A DNA stretch of 13,840 nt. Origin: Candidatus Thiodiazotropha taylori (GTDB lineage: Bacteria; Pseudomonadota; Gammaproteobacteria; Chromatiales; Chromatiaceae). The notes beneath the pieces are model-generated. The model was given only the letters and a program-made list of their open reading frames with translations. It was not told the DNA's origin and did not search any database. Below, piece after piece: positions 1 through 7,051 of this stretch. Numbering within the stretch: position 1 is the first letter of the stretch; every line of letters begins with the position of its first letter. Position numbers and translations under genes: made by a program. The stretch spans positions 1 to 13,840 of the forward strand of contig JAHRHW010000072.1 of NCBI GenBank assembly GCA_019100305.1, written 5' to 3'.

Positions 1-22
1 AAAAGTGCGATTTTTAGGGCTG

Positions 23-56
23 ACCAAAGGGGAGAGTGAGACTTCTCCCCTTTGGT
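23..56. other. Perfect 13-bp stem-loop, possibly the terminator of an upstream gene
   Basis: The arm at 23-35 (ACCAAAGGGGAGA) is exactly complementary to 44-56, with an 8-base loop. No T-tract follows on either strand, so it is not a textbook intrinsic terminator. It may still end or protect the transcript of the gene to the left. In relatives with this gene order that gene is often gyrA, but it is not in the window. Two further stem-loops follow almost without a gap. Confidence 0.6.
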
Positions 57-57
57 A

Positions 58-120
58 ACCCCAAAAGCTGGGGTGTAACCATTCAGATGACCCCAGAATA
101 CGGGGCAACTGAATGGTTAC
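58..120 (+). promoter_or_regulatory. Two adjacent stem-loops in the serC leader
   Basis: The first hairpin pairs 58-63 with 69-74 (ACCCCA/TGGGGT, loop AAAGC). It is followed immediately by a compound hairpin in which 75-86 (GTAACCATTCAG) pairs perfectly with 109-120. Inside that, after a small internal loop, 91-94 (CCCC) pairs with 102-105 (GGGG). A short T-tract lies at 126-130, five bases beyond the stem, so a terminator or attenuator role is possible. At DNA level the 12-bp inverted repeat could instead be an operator. The structures are visible; any function is inference. Confidence 0.5.
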
Positions 121-137
121 TCGGGTTTTTCAGTTTA

Positions 138-143
138 TATAAA
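138..143 (+). promoter_or_regulatory. Possible -10 element for serC (TATAAA)
   Basis: TATAAA at 138-143 differs from the sigma-70 -10 consensus at one base. No good -35 lies 16-18 bases upstream, where the right arm of the inverted repeat (109-120) sits. If it is used, transcription would start near 150, right at the 151-169 hairpin. This is a weak call based on one hexamer. Confidence 0.25.
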
Positions 144-150
144 TCAAGGG

Positions 151-169
151 TCGGGAGGTTCACTCCCGA
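151..169 (+). promoter_or_regulatory. Stem-loop in the serC 5' leader
   Basis: TCGGGAG (151-157) pairs with CTCCCGA (163-169) around a 5-base loop, about 33 bases before the serC start codon. CCCGAG at 165-170 is also complementary to CTCGGG at 120-125, so two mutually exclusive pairings exist. A mRNA-stabilising or regulatory role is inference. Confidence 0.4.
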
Positions 170-202
170 GCCTGTTCTTCAAAGCAAACTTGAGAGGCTA
201 AG

Positions 203-1285
203 ATGTCACGAGTCTTTAATTTCAGCGCCGGACCGGCGATGTTGCCGGAAGCGGTTCTACAGCAGGCACAGGAAGAGATGCTGGATTGGCATGGCGCTGG
301 TATGTCGGTGATGGAGATGAGTCACCGGGGTAAGGAGTTCATGTCGATCGCTGAACAAGCCGAGGCGGATCTGCGCAGTCTGTTGAACGTGCCGGACAAC
401 TACAAAGTGCTGTTCCTGCATGGCGGCGCCTCCAGTCAGTTTGCAATGATTCCGATGAATCTGGCCAGCGGAAAGCGCAAAGTGGATTACATCAACACTG
501 GCTCCTGGTCAAAAAAGGCGATTGCTGAGGCGAAGCGCTTTGCTGATGTGAATATCGCTGCCAGCACGGAAGCTTCCAAGTTCACGACCACCCCTGCACA
601 GTCCGAACTGCATCTCAGCGGTGATGCGGCCTATGTGCACTACACACCCAATGAGACCATCCAGGGAGTTGAGTTTCCCTACACACCGGAGACCGGCGGT
701 GTACCGCTGATCGCCGATTTTTCCTCAACCATTCTTTCCAGACCGATCGATGTTTCCAACTACGGGATCATCTATGCGGGTGCGCAGAAGAATATCGGTC
801 CGGCCGGTTTGACTCTGGTCGTCATTCGTGAGGATCTGATTGGCCAGGCTGCGGAAGAGACGCCGGTGATGTTTCAATACGCCACCCACAATGACAGTGG
901 CTCGATGTACAACACACCACCTACCTATGGCTGGTATCTGGCCGGACTGGTCTTCAAATGGCTGCAGGATCGAGGTGGCCTGGAAGCCATGGCGGAAGTG
1001 AATCAGCGTAAATCGGCGGCGCTCTACAGTGCCATTGATAACTCGGACTTCTACGCCAACCCGGTGACACCGGAGAGCCGCTCCTGGATGAATGTACCAT
1101 TCACGCTGGCGAATGCCGATCTGGACGGCAAGTTTCTTGAAGGCGCCAGTGCCGAGGGACTCAAGACCCTGAAAGGGCACCGCTCTGTCGGTGGTATGCG
1201 GGCCAGCATCTATAACGCAATGCCCGAAAAGGGTGTACAGGCATTGATTGACTATATGGCTGAATTTGAACGGGTAAACGGTTAA
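203..1285 (+). CDS. serC: Phosphoserine aminotransferase SerC
   Basis: SerC is a cytoplasmic PLP enzyme that transaminates 3-phosphohydroxypyruvate with glutamate to O-phosphoserine. In many bacteria it also makes 4-phosphohydroxythreonine for pyridoxal phosphate synthesis. The 360-residue product matches the family's usual length (about 360). It opens with the typical FNFSAGPAMLP block, has HGGASSQF near 73-80, and carries the PLP-binding lysine at K196 in YAGAQKNIGPAG, with the cofactor-contacting Asp at about 172 (ADFSS). The ATG at 203 is set by this conserved N-terminus and by GAGG at 194-197. It is the first gene of the biosynthetic block. The next gene makes its substrate, which supports a role in serine synthesis. 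No defects are seen. Confidence 0.97.
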   Translation: MSRVFNFSAGPAMLPEAVLQQAQEEMLDWHGAGMSVMEMSHRGKEFMSIAEQAEADLRSLLNVPDNYKVLFLHGGASSQFAMIPMNLASGKRKVDYINTGSWSKKAIAEAKRFADVNIAASTEASKFTTTPAQSELHLSGDAAYVHYTPNETIQGVEFPYTPETGGVPLIADFSSTILSRPIDVSNYGIIYAGAQKNIGPAGLTLVVIREDLIGQAAEETPVMFQYATHNDSGSMYNTPPTYGWYLAGLVFKWLQDRGGLEAMAEVNQRKSAALYSAIDNSDFYANPVTPESRSWMNVPFTLANADLDGKFLEGASAEGLKTLKGHRSVGGMRASIYNAMPEKGVQALIDYMAEFERVNG

Positions 1286-1291
1286 ACCATC

Positions 1292-1312
1292 CGTATACAT
1301 CATATGTATGCG
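1292..1312 (+). other. Small AT-rich hairpin between serC and serA
   Basis: CGTATACAT (1292-1300) pairs with ATGTATGCG (1304-1312), with one G-T wobble and a 3-base loop. No T-tract follows. It could slow RNA decay or modulate expression of the next gene. Nothing else firm is seen in the 95-base gap apart from a repeated GATCAG at 1341 and 1359. Confidence 0.3.
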
Positions 1313-1380
1313 AGCATTATCCCTTACCCGTAAGCCCAGCGATCAGTTGAGCTGAGCGGATCAGAAACAAGAGAGACAGT

Positions 1381-2559
1381 ATGTATAAAATCTTGACCCT
1401 GAATAATATATCTGTGGCCGGTTTGGATCGTCTGCCACGGGACACTTATGAAGTTGCCTCTGAAGTCAGCCATCCGGATGCGATACTGCTACGCTCCTAC
1501 AAGATGCATGACATGGAGATTCCATCCACAGTGCAGGCCGTTGGGCGTGCCGGTGCAGGTGTCAACAACATTCCAGTGGCTGACATGACGAGTAAGGGTA
1601 TTCCGGTCTTCAATGCGCCGGGTGCCAATGCCAATGCGGTAAAGGAGCTGGTATTGGCCGGTGCCCTGCTGGCGGCGAGGAATCTGGGACAAGCGTGGCG
1701 TTTCGCCACCGATCTCGATGGCAGCGACCCAGAGGTTTCGAAACAGGTGGAGTCGGGTAAAAAGGATTTTGTCGGCTTTGAGCTGCCAGGCCGTACCATG
1801 GGCGTCATCGGTTTGGGCGCGATCGGTGTCAAAGTGGCCAACGCCTGCCGTGCATTGGGTATGAATGTGATTGGCTACGACCCAACCATCACCGTACAAA
1901 GTGCCTGGAAACTGGCCTCAGAGGTGGAACAGGCACTCAGCGTCGATGATCTGCTGTCCAAATCTGACTTTGTAACCTTTCATGTGCCCCTCACCGATGC
2001 CACAGCCGACATGATCAATGCGGATCGGCTTAAACTGATGAAGCCGGGATCGGTTCTGCTCAATTTCGCCCGCAACGGCATCATCAATGACCAGGCGGCG
2101 GTTGAGGCCCTGGATAGCGGTCATCTCTATGCCTATGTTTGTGACTTCCCAAACAATCTGCTCAAGGGTCACCCCAGGGTGATCACGCTGCCCCACTTAG
2201 GGGCATCGACCAAGGAAGCGGAAGACAACTGTGCGATTATGGTGGCAGACCAGGTCAAGGACTATCTTGAAAATGGCAATATCACCAACTCGGTCAATTT
2301 TCCAAGCATCAATCTGCCAAGAAACGGTGGTCATCGGATCGCGGTCGTGAACAATAATGTTCCCAACATGGTAGGCCAGATCTCCACCGACCTGGCCAAT
2401 GAGGGACTGAACATTCTCGATATGTTGAACAAGTCCCGGGATGATGTGGCGGTGACCCTGCTCGATGTGGATCAGAAACCGAGTGAGCAACTGATTGAAA
2501 CCCTCTCTACCATCGAAGGTGTCCTGTCTGTCCGCTCCTTGAACGGCAGCGCCAACTGA
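1381..2559 (+). CDS. serA: D-3-phosphoglycerate dehydrogenase with C-terminal ACT domain
   Basis: This enzyme oxidises 3-phosphoglycerate to 3-phosphohydroxypyruvate with NAD+, the first step of serine synthesis, and so feeds SerC next door. The 392-residue protein has the 2-hydroxyacid dehydrogenase substrate half, a Rossmann NAD motif GLGAIG at 144-149, the catalytic Arg at R231 (NFARNG) and the catalytic His at H272 (LPHLGAST). From about 318 to 388 it has an ACT domain (VNNNVPNMVGQIS...), the usual seat of serine feedback. The Glu that normally pairs with the His (DVFPTEP in E. coli SerA) is replaced: the segment reads DFPNN at 255-259. It begins 95 bases after serC with a purine-rich GAGAGA before the ATG and ends 15 bases before pheA. 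PdxB is less likely because of the ACT domain. Confidence 0.9.
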   Translation: MYKILTLNNISVAGLDRLPRDTYEVASEVSHPDAILLRSYKMHDMEIPSTVQAVGRAGAGVNNIPVADMTSKGIPVFNAPGANANAVKELVLAGALLAARNLGQAWRFATDLDGSDPEVSKQVESGKKDFVGFELPGRTMGVIGLGAIGVKVANACRALGMNVIGYDPTITVQSAWKLASEVEQALSVDDLLSKSDFVTFHVPLTDATADMINADRLKLMKPGSVLLNFARNGIINDQAAVEALDSGHLYAYVCDFPNNLLKGHPRVITLPHLGASTKEAEDNCAIMVADQVKDYLENGNITNSVNFPSINLPRNGGHRIAVVNNNVPNMVGQISTDLANEGLNILDMLNKSRDDVAVTLLDVDQKPSEQLIETLSTIEGVLSVRSLNGSAN

Positions 2560-2574
2560 CCACAGGGTTTTTGC

Positions 2575-3660
2575 ATGAACGATGATGCCAAGCTGAAGAG
2601 CATACGCCAGCGAATCGATGAGATCGATTCACAGCTGCAAGCACTGATCAACGAACGTGCTGAGGCGGCACAGGAAGTGGCACGCATCAAGTTGAGCGCC
2701 AATCCTGAGGCGGAGTTCTATCGGCCTGAACGGGAAGCTGAGGTACTACGTAAGGTCAAGGAACGAAATCAGGGTCCTTTGGAGAGTGAAGAGGTTGCAC
2801 GTCTGTTTCGGGAGATCATGTCCGCCTGCCTGGCACTGGAAAAGCCTCTGAATGTGGCATTTCTTGGGCCTGACGGAACCTTTACCCAGGCTGCTGCCTT
2901 GAAACAGTTTGGTCATTCAGTTAGAACCCATTCGCTGAATTCGATCGGGGATATCTTTCGTGATGTCGAAGCAGGAGCGTGTCAATACGGCGTTGTACCG
3001 GTGGAGAACTCCACGGAAGGTGTGATCAGTCATACCCTCGACAGCTTTCTGAATTCACCATTGCTGATTTGCGGCGAGGTAACCTTGCGAATCAATCATC
3101 AGCTGCTGAGTAAAGAAGAGGAGCTTGCTTCTGTACACAAGGTCTACTCTCATGCCCAGTCATTGGCCCAGTGTCGAGGCTGGCTCGACCGTCACCTGCC
3201 AAACGCTGAACGTATCGCGGTAAACAGTAATGCGGAAGCCACCGGGCTGGCCTCACAGCAGCCCGGCAGTGCGGCGATTGCCGGGGATGCGGCTGGGGAG
3301 ATCTATCAATTAAATCAGTTGGCAAGCAACATCGAGGATCAACCAGGTAATACCACAAGGTTCCTGGTTATCGGTAAACAGGATGTGGCTGCCAGCGGCA
3401 GGGATAAGACGACCATCCTGTTCTCTACTCACAATAAGGCGGGTGGTCTGCATGAGATGTTAAGTCCGTTTGCGGAACATGGCATCAGCATGACCCGCAT
3501 CGAATCGAGACCCTCCAGAAGAGGGCGCTGGGATTATGTCTTCTTCATCGATGTCGAGGGCCACAAGAACGATCACAATCTCTCCCAGGCACTGAAAAAA
3601 ATAGAGCAGTCTGCAACACAGTTCAGAGTGTTGGGCTCCTATCCAAAAGCGGTTCTTTAA
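2575..3660 (+). CDS. pheA: Bifunctional chorismate mutase / prephenate dehydratase (P-protein)
   Basis: PheA converts chorismate to prephenate and then to phenylpyruvate, the committed route to phenylalanine. The 361-residue product has three parts. An AroQ-type helical chorismate mutase domain spans about 5-88, with RQRIDEIDSQ and the EFYRPEREAEVLR helix. The prephenate dehydratase domain spans about 93-270, opening VAFLGPDGTFT, with VPVENSTEG at 141-149 and the catalytic TRF at 261-263. A C-terminal ACT domain follows from about 278 to 350, with the ESRP motif at 310-313 that is linked to phenylalanine feedback. Here GGLH at 290-293 stands where the GALV motif is usual. The ATG lies 15 bases after serA with only a modest AGGG upstream. 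All domains look complete. Confidence 0.96.
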   Translation: MNDDAKLKSIRQRIDEIDSQLQALINERAEAAQEVARIKLSANPEAEFYRPEREAEVLRKVKERNQGPLESEEVARLFREIMSACLALEKPLNVAFLGPDGTFTQAAALKQFGHSVRTHSLNSIGDIFRDVEAGACQYGVVPVENSTEGVISHTLDSFLNSPLLICGEVTLRINHQLLSKEEELASVHKVYSHAQSLAQCRGWLDRHLPNAERIAVNSNAEATGLASQQPGSAAIAGDAAGEIYQLNQLASNIEDQPGNTTRFLVIGKQDVAASGRDKTTILFSTHNKAGGLHEMLSPFAEHGISMTRIESRPSRRGRWDYVFFIDVEGHKNDHNLSQALKKIEQSATQFRVLGSYPKAVL

Positions 3661-3693
3661 CACCGCCGATAGCATAAATTTGAATAACGGCCG

Positions 3694-4806
3694 ATGAAGC
3701 GTTCAAACCTTCCTTTCCTATCACATGCTGCCGATGGTGTTCGTGCACTGACGCCCTACGTACCCGGCAAGCCGATCGCTGAACTGGAGCGTGAGCTCGG
3801 CATCAGCCATTCGATCAAGCTGGCGTCCAATGAAAACCCGCTTGGTGTCAGCCCCAGGGTCATCCAGGCTTTGACGGAGGCGATGGGTGAGATCTCCCGT
3901 TATCCGGACGGTAGCGGGTTTGAGTTACATCAGCGATTGGCCGAGAAACACCAGTGTGACGCTTCACACATTACCCTTGGCAACGGTTCTAATGACGTAC
4001 TGGATATGGTGGCCAGGGTTTTTCTGGCTCCCGGTAAAGAGTCACTGTTCTCCCAGTATGCCTTTGCGGTCTATCCAATCAGCAGCCAGGCCGCTGGGGC
4101 CACCCTGGTATCGGTGCCGGCCAAAGATTATGGTCACGATCTGAACGCCATGTTGCAGCGCTTGAGTGACAAGACGGCGGTTGTCTGGATTGCCAATCCC
4201 AACAACCCGACCGGCACTTGGCTGGCAGAGAGTGCGCTCTACGGTTTTCTGCAACAGATTCCCGATAGCACCGTTGTTGTCATCGATGAGGCCTATCTCG
4301 AATATGTTCAGGCCACCGAATATCCCGATGCATCCCAATGGCTGGATGAGTTTGCCAATCTGGTCGTGACCCGTACCTTTTCCAAGGCCTATGGTCTGGC
4401 GTCGCTGAGGATCGGTTACGCCCTGTCGCATCCGGATATCGCAGATCTGCTGAATCGGGTTCGGCAACCTTTCAATGTTAACAGTATGGCGCAGGTCGCT
4501 GCGCTGGCAGCACTTGAGGATGATGACTTTATTCATCAGAGCGTGAGATTGAATGACGCGGGGATGAAACAGCTTTGCCAGGGATTTGAAGCACTGTCGT
4601 TGGGCTACATTCCTTCAGTCGGTAACTTCATCACTCTTGATCTTGGCAGCGAAGCGGCTGCGGTTGATAAGGCATTGTTGAAGCTGGGTTGCATTACCCG
4701 TCCACTGGCCGGTTATGGTATGCCCAACCACTTGCGAATCTCCATCGGACTGGAAGAGGAGAATCAACGGCTCCTCTCAGCATTGAAAGAGGTGCTTCAA
4801 AGATGA
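3694..4806 (+). CDS. hisC: Histidinol-phosphate / aromatic aminotransferase (HisC family)
   Basis: This is a PLP-dependent class I/II aminotransferase of the HisC family, 370 residues. HisC acts on imidazole-acetol phosphate in histidine synthesis. In this aromatic gene order the homologue is thought to transaminate phenylpyruvate or hydroxyphenylpyruvate as well. The sequence shows GVRALTPYVPGKP near 15-27, LASNENPLG at 43-51, NPNNPTG at 168-174, the PLP-contacting Asp at D198 (DEAY), the Schiff-base lysine at K231 in TRTFSKAYGLASLR, and R239. The start at 3694 has no clear Shine-Dalgarno but fits the family N-terminus. The gene begins 33 bases after pheA. Its stop overlaps the tyrA start (ATGA). 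Substrate choice cannot be read from sequence alone. Confidence 0.93.
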   Translation: MKRSNLPFLSHAADGVRALTPYVPGKPIAELERELGISHSIKLASNENPLGVSPRVIQALTEAMGEISRYPDGSGFELHQRLAEKHQCDASHITLGNGSNDVLDMVARVFLAPGKESLFSQYAFAVYPISSQAAGATLVSVPAKDYGHDLNAMLQRLSDKTAVVWIANPNNPTGTWLAESALYGFLQQIPDSTVVVIDEAYLEYVQATEYPDASQWLDEFANLVVTRTFSKAYGLASLRIGYALSHPDIADLLNRVRQPFNVNSMAQVAALAALEDDDFIHQSVRLNDAGMKQLCQGFEALSLGYIPSVGNFITLDLGSEAAAVDKALLKLGCITRPLAGYGMPNHLRISIGLEEENQRLLSALKEVLQR

Positions 4807-5678
4807 TCGAAAAGCTGGCAATCATCGGAGTGGGCCTGATTGGCGGTTCGGTTGCCATGGCCCTCAGGGAGGAGGGTAAGGTAAAGGAAGTGGTTGGTTG
4901 TGGCAGAGGCAAGGCGAATCTGCAGAAAGCCCAGCAGCTGGGAGTGATCGATCACTATACCCATGATGTGGTACAGGCGGTTCAGGGTGCGGACATGGTG
5001 CTGCTTGCCGTACCTCTGGGTGCCATTCGGGATACTCTTGAAAAGATGAAAGGGCAGCTTGCAGAGCATGCTGTAGTTACTGATGCCGGCAGTGTCAAAG
5101 GCAGCGTGGTGCGGGATGCCGAAGCCGTGTTTCAGGGTGTGCCGGACTTTTTGGTGCCTGCGCATCCGATTGCAGGCACAGAGCGCAGTGGTGTCGACGC
5201 GGCATTTGCAGAACTCTATCGAAACCGCCGGGTGATTCTGACCCCACTTGCCGAGACCCGCCCCGATGCACTTCAGCGAGTTGAAAAGATGTGGCGGGAT
5301 TGTGGAGCAGAGGTTTCCAGCATGAGCGTGGAACACCATGATGAGGTGTTGGCGGCGACCAGCCACCTGCCTCATATGCTGGCCTACTCTCTGGTAGATA
5401 GCCTTTCCCGGATGAAAGAGAATGACGAGATCTTCCGCTTTGCTGCCGGAGGATTCCGGGATTTTACCCGGATTGCTTCGAGTAACCCAGTGATGTGGCG
5501 GGATATCTGTATTGCCAATCAACAGGCGCTGGGCGGTATGTTGACCCGTTTTGCAGATGAACTGCACGACCTGGCTGCATTACTGGAGCAGGGTGATGCG
5601 GAAGGTTTGCTGAATCTTTTCGAGTCGGCCAAGCAGGCCCGGGATCGCTACGTGGATGGTGTCAAACACCCGGAGTGA
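4803..5678 (+). CDS. tyrA: Prephenate / arogenate dehydrogenase
   Basis: TyrA oxidatively decarboxylates prephenate (or arogenate) on the way to tyrosine. A longer open frame begins at 4689 inside hisC, but the ATG at 4803 gives the family start MIEKLAIIGVGLIGGS. It is preceded by AAGAGGTG at 4787-4794 and overlaps the hisC stop as ATGA, so translational coupling is likely. The 291-residue protein has a Rossmann motif GVGLIG at 9-14, PAHPIAGTERSG at 119-130, SHLPH at 187-191 and FRDFTRIASS at 218-227. It ends without an ACT domain or a mutase fusion, so it is the stand-alone type. Tyrosine inhibition, if any, would act through the catalytic domain. Whether it uses NAD or NADP, and prephenate or arogenate, is not decided here. 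Confidence 0.95.
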   Translation: MIEKLAIIGVGLIGGSVAMALREEGKVKEVVGCGRGKANLQKAQQLGVIDHYTHDVVQAVQGADMVLLAVPLGAIRDTLEKMKGQLAEHAVVTDAGSVKGSVVRDAEAVFQGVPDFLVPAHPIAGTERSGVDAAFAELYRNRRVILTPLAETRPDALQRVEKMWRDCGAEVSSMSVEHHDEVLAATSHLPHMLAYSLVDSLSRMKENDEIFRFAAGGFRDFTRIASSNPVMWRDICIANQQALGGMLTRFADELHDLAALLEQGDAEGLLNLFESAKQARDRYVDGVKHPE

Positions 5679-5713
5679 AAAGCATCCTCTGTTTCCGTTT
5701 TTAGCCAACAATT

Positions 5714-7051
5714 ATGAGTACAATCGAGTTGCAAACAACAAAACGACACTATCAGGTGAATCCTGGCGGAGTATTGAACGGCACCATTCGGGTACCGGGT
5801 GACAAGTCCATATCCCATCGTTCGATCATGCTTGGTTCACTGGCTGAGGGTGAGACCCTGGTCAATGGATTTCTTGAAGGGGAAGACAGTCTCGCCACAC
5901 TCAACGCATTTCGCGCTATGGGTGTTCAGATCGAAGGGCCTGACGCGGGCAGGGTGAAGATCAAAGGGGTTGGGATGAATGGCCTGACAACACCCGATGC
6001 GCCATTGGATCTCGGTAATTCCGGGACCTCAATGCGACTGCTCAGCGGCCTGTTGGCCGGCACAGGTGTTGCGGTGACCCTGACCGGGGACAGTTCGCTC
6101 TCCGGCAGACCGATGGGGCGGGTTATCGATCCACTGAGTGAAATGGGCGCGGAAATCGACTCACAGCCCGGTGGGACTGCCCCCTTGGTGCTGGCGGGTA
6201 ATCAACAGCTCAAGGGCATCGACTATCAGCTGCCGATGGCCAGTGCTCAGGTGAAATCCGCCGTACTGTTAGCCGGACTCTATGCTCAGGGTGAGACCTG
6301 CGTGACCGAACCTGCGCCAACCCGGGATCATACGGAGCGCATGTTGCAGGGATTTGGCTATCGCTTACAGCGCGACGGCGCCAGAACCTGTCTTCAGGGT
6401 GGAGGTAAACTGACCGCCTGTGAAATCGATGTGCCGGCGGATATCTCTTCGGCAACCTTCTTTATGGTAGGGGCTGCGATTGCCGAGGGTTCCGAGATCA
6501 GATTGCAGCATGTGGGCATCAATCCAACCCGGGACGGTGTGATCTCGATTCTGCGCATGATGGGGGCCGACATCGAACTGCTCAATCAGCGGAAAATTGG
6601 CGGTGAACCGGTTGCTGACATTGTGGTGCGATCCAGTCCACTGAAAGGAATCGACATACCTGAGGAACTGGTGCCGCTGGCGATCGATGAGTTCCCGGCA
6701 ATCTTCGTTGCGGCAGCCTGTGCAGAGGGAGAGACCCGACTGCAGGGGGCGGAAGAGCTGAGGGTCAAGGAGAGTGACCGGATTCAGGTCATGGCGGATG
6801 GATTGACATCGCTGGGGGTTCAGGCGGATCCGACCCACGACGGTATCCTCATCAAGGGTGGGCTGATCCGTGGTGGCCAGGTCGAAAGTCACGGTGATCA
6901 CCGGATTGCCATGTCATTTGCGATGGCCGGACTGGTTGCCAGTGGCACCATTGAGATCGCCGATGTGGCCAATGTAAACACCTCTTTTCCCGGTTTCGTG
7001 GAGCTGGCCAGTCGCTGTGGTCTGAGCATAACTGAGGTGGCCGGGATATGA
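5714..7051 (+). CDS. aroA: EPSP synthase (3-phosphoshikimate 1-carboxyvinyltransferase), class II type
   Basis: AroA joins phosphoenolpyruvate to shikimate-3-phosphate, the sixth step of the shikimate pathway. The 445-residue protein has PGDKSISHR with K31, GNSGTS at 101-106, SAQVK at 177-181, RDHTE at 204-208, NPTR at 270-273, the catalytic Asp at about D325 (IDEFP), LRVKESDR with E353, and GDHRIAM at 394-400. The four motifs RxHxE, GDKS, SAQxK and NxTR define the class II enzymes typified by the Agrobacterium CP4 protein. However, position 104 is Gly, where CP4 has Ala. The ATG at 5714 lacks a Shine-Dalgarno, and tyrA ends 35 bases upstream, so the exact start is less certain than the gene. 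It overlaps cmk by ATGA. Confidence 0.96.
   Translation: MSTIELQTTKRHYQVNPGGVLNGTIRVPGDKSISHRSIMLGSLAEGETLVNGFLEGEDSLATLNAFRAMGVQIEGPDAGRVKIKGVGMNGLTTPDAPLDLGNSGTSMRLLSGLLAGTGVAVTLTGDSSLSGRPMGRVIDPLSEMGAEIDSQPGGTAPLVLAGNQQLKGIDYQLPMASAQVKSAVLLAGLYAQGETCVTEPAPTRDHTERMLQGFGYRLQRDGARTCLQGGGKLTACEIDVPADISSATFFMVGAAIAEGSEIRLQHVGINPTRDGVISILRMMGADIELLNQRKIGGEPVADIVVRSSPLKGIDIPEELVPLAIDEFPAIFVAAACAEGETRLQGAEELRVKESDRIQVMADGLTSLGVQADPTHDGILIKGGLIRGGQVESHGDHRIAMSFAMAGLVASGTIEIADVANVNTSFPGFVELASRCGLSITEVAGI

Noticed and set aside
151..169. tRNA T-arm-like sequence (GGGAGGTTCACTCCC)
   Set aside because: No acceptor, D or anticodon arms surround it. It is a simple hairpin.
36..311. 91-codon open frame overlapping the serC start
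   Set aside because: It runs through the stem-loop array and into serC in another frame, with no recognisable protein and no ribosome-binding site.
4689..4802. Upstream extension of tyrA inside hisC
   Set aside because: The family N-terminus begins at the ATG 4803, which has a Shine-Dalgarno and an ATGA overlap. The extra 38 residues only translate hisC out of frame.
4797..5567. 256-codon minus-strand open frame opposite tyrA, and similar long antisense frames
   Set aside because: These mirror the codon bias of the real plus-strand genes and show no protein-like motifs.
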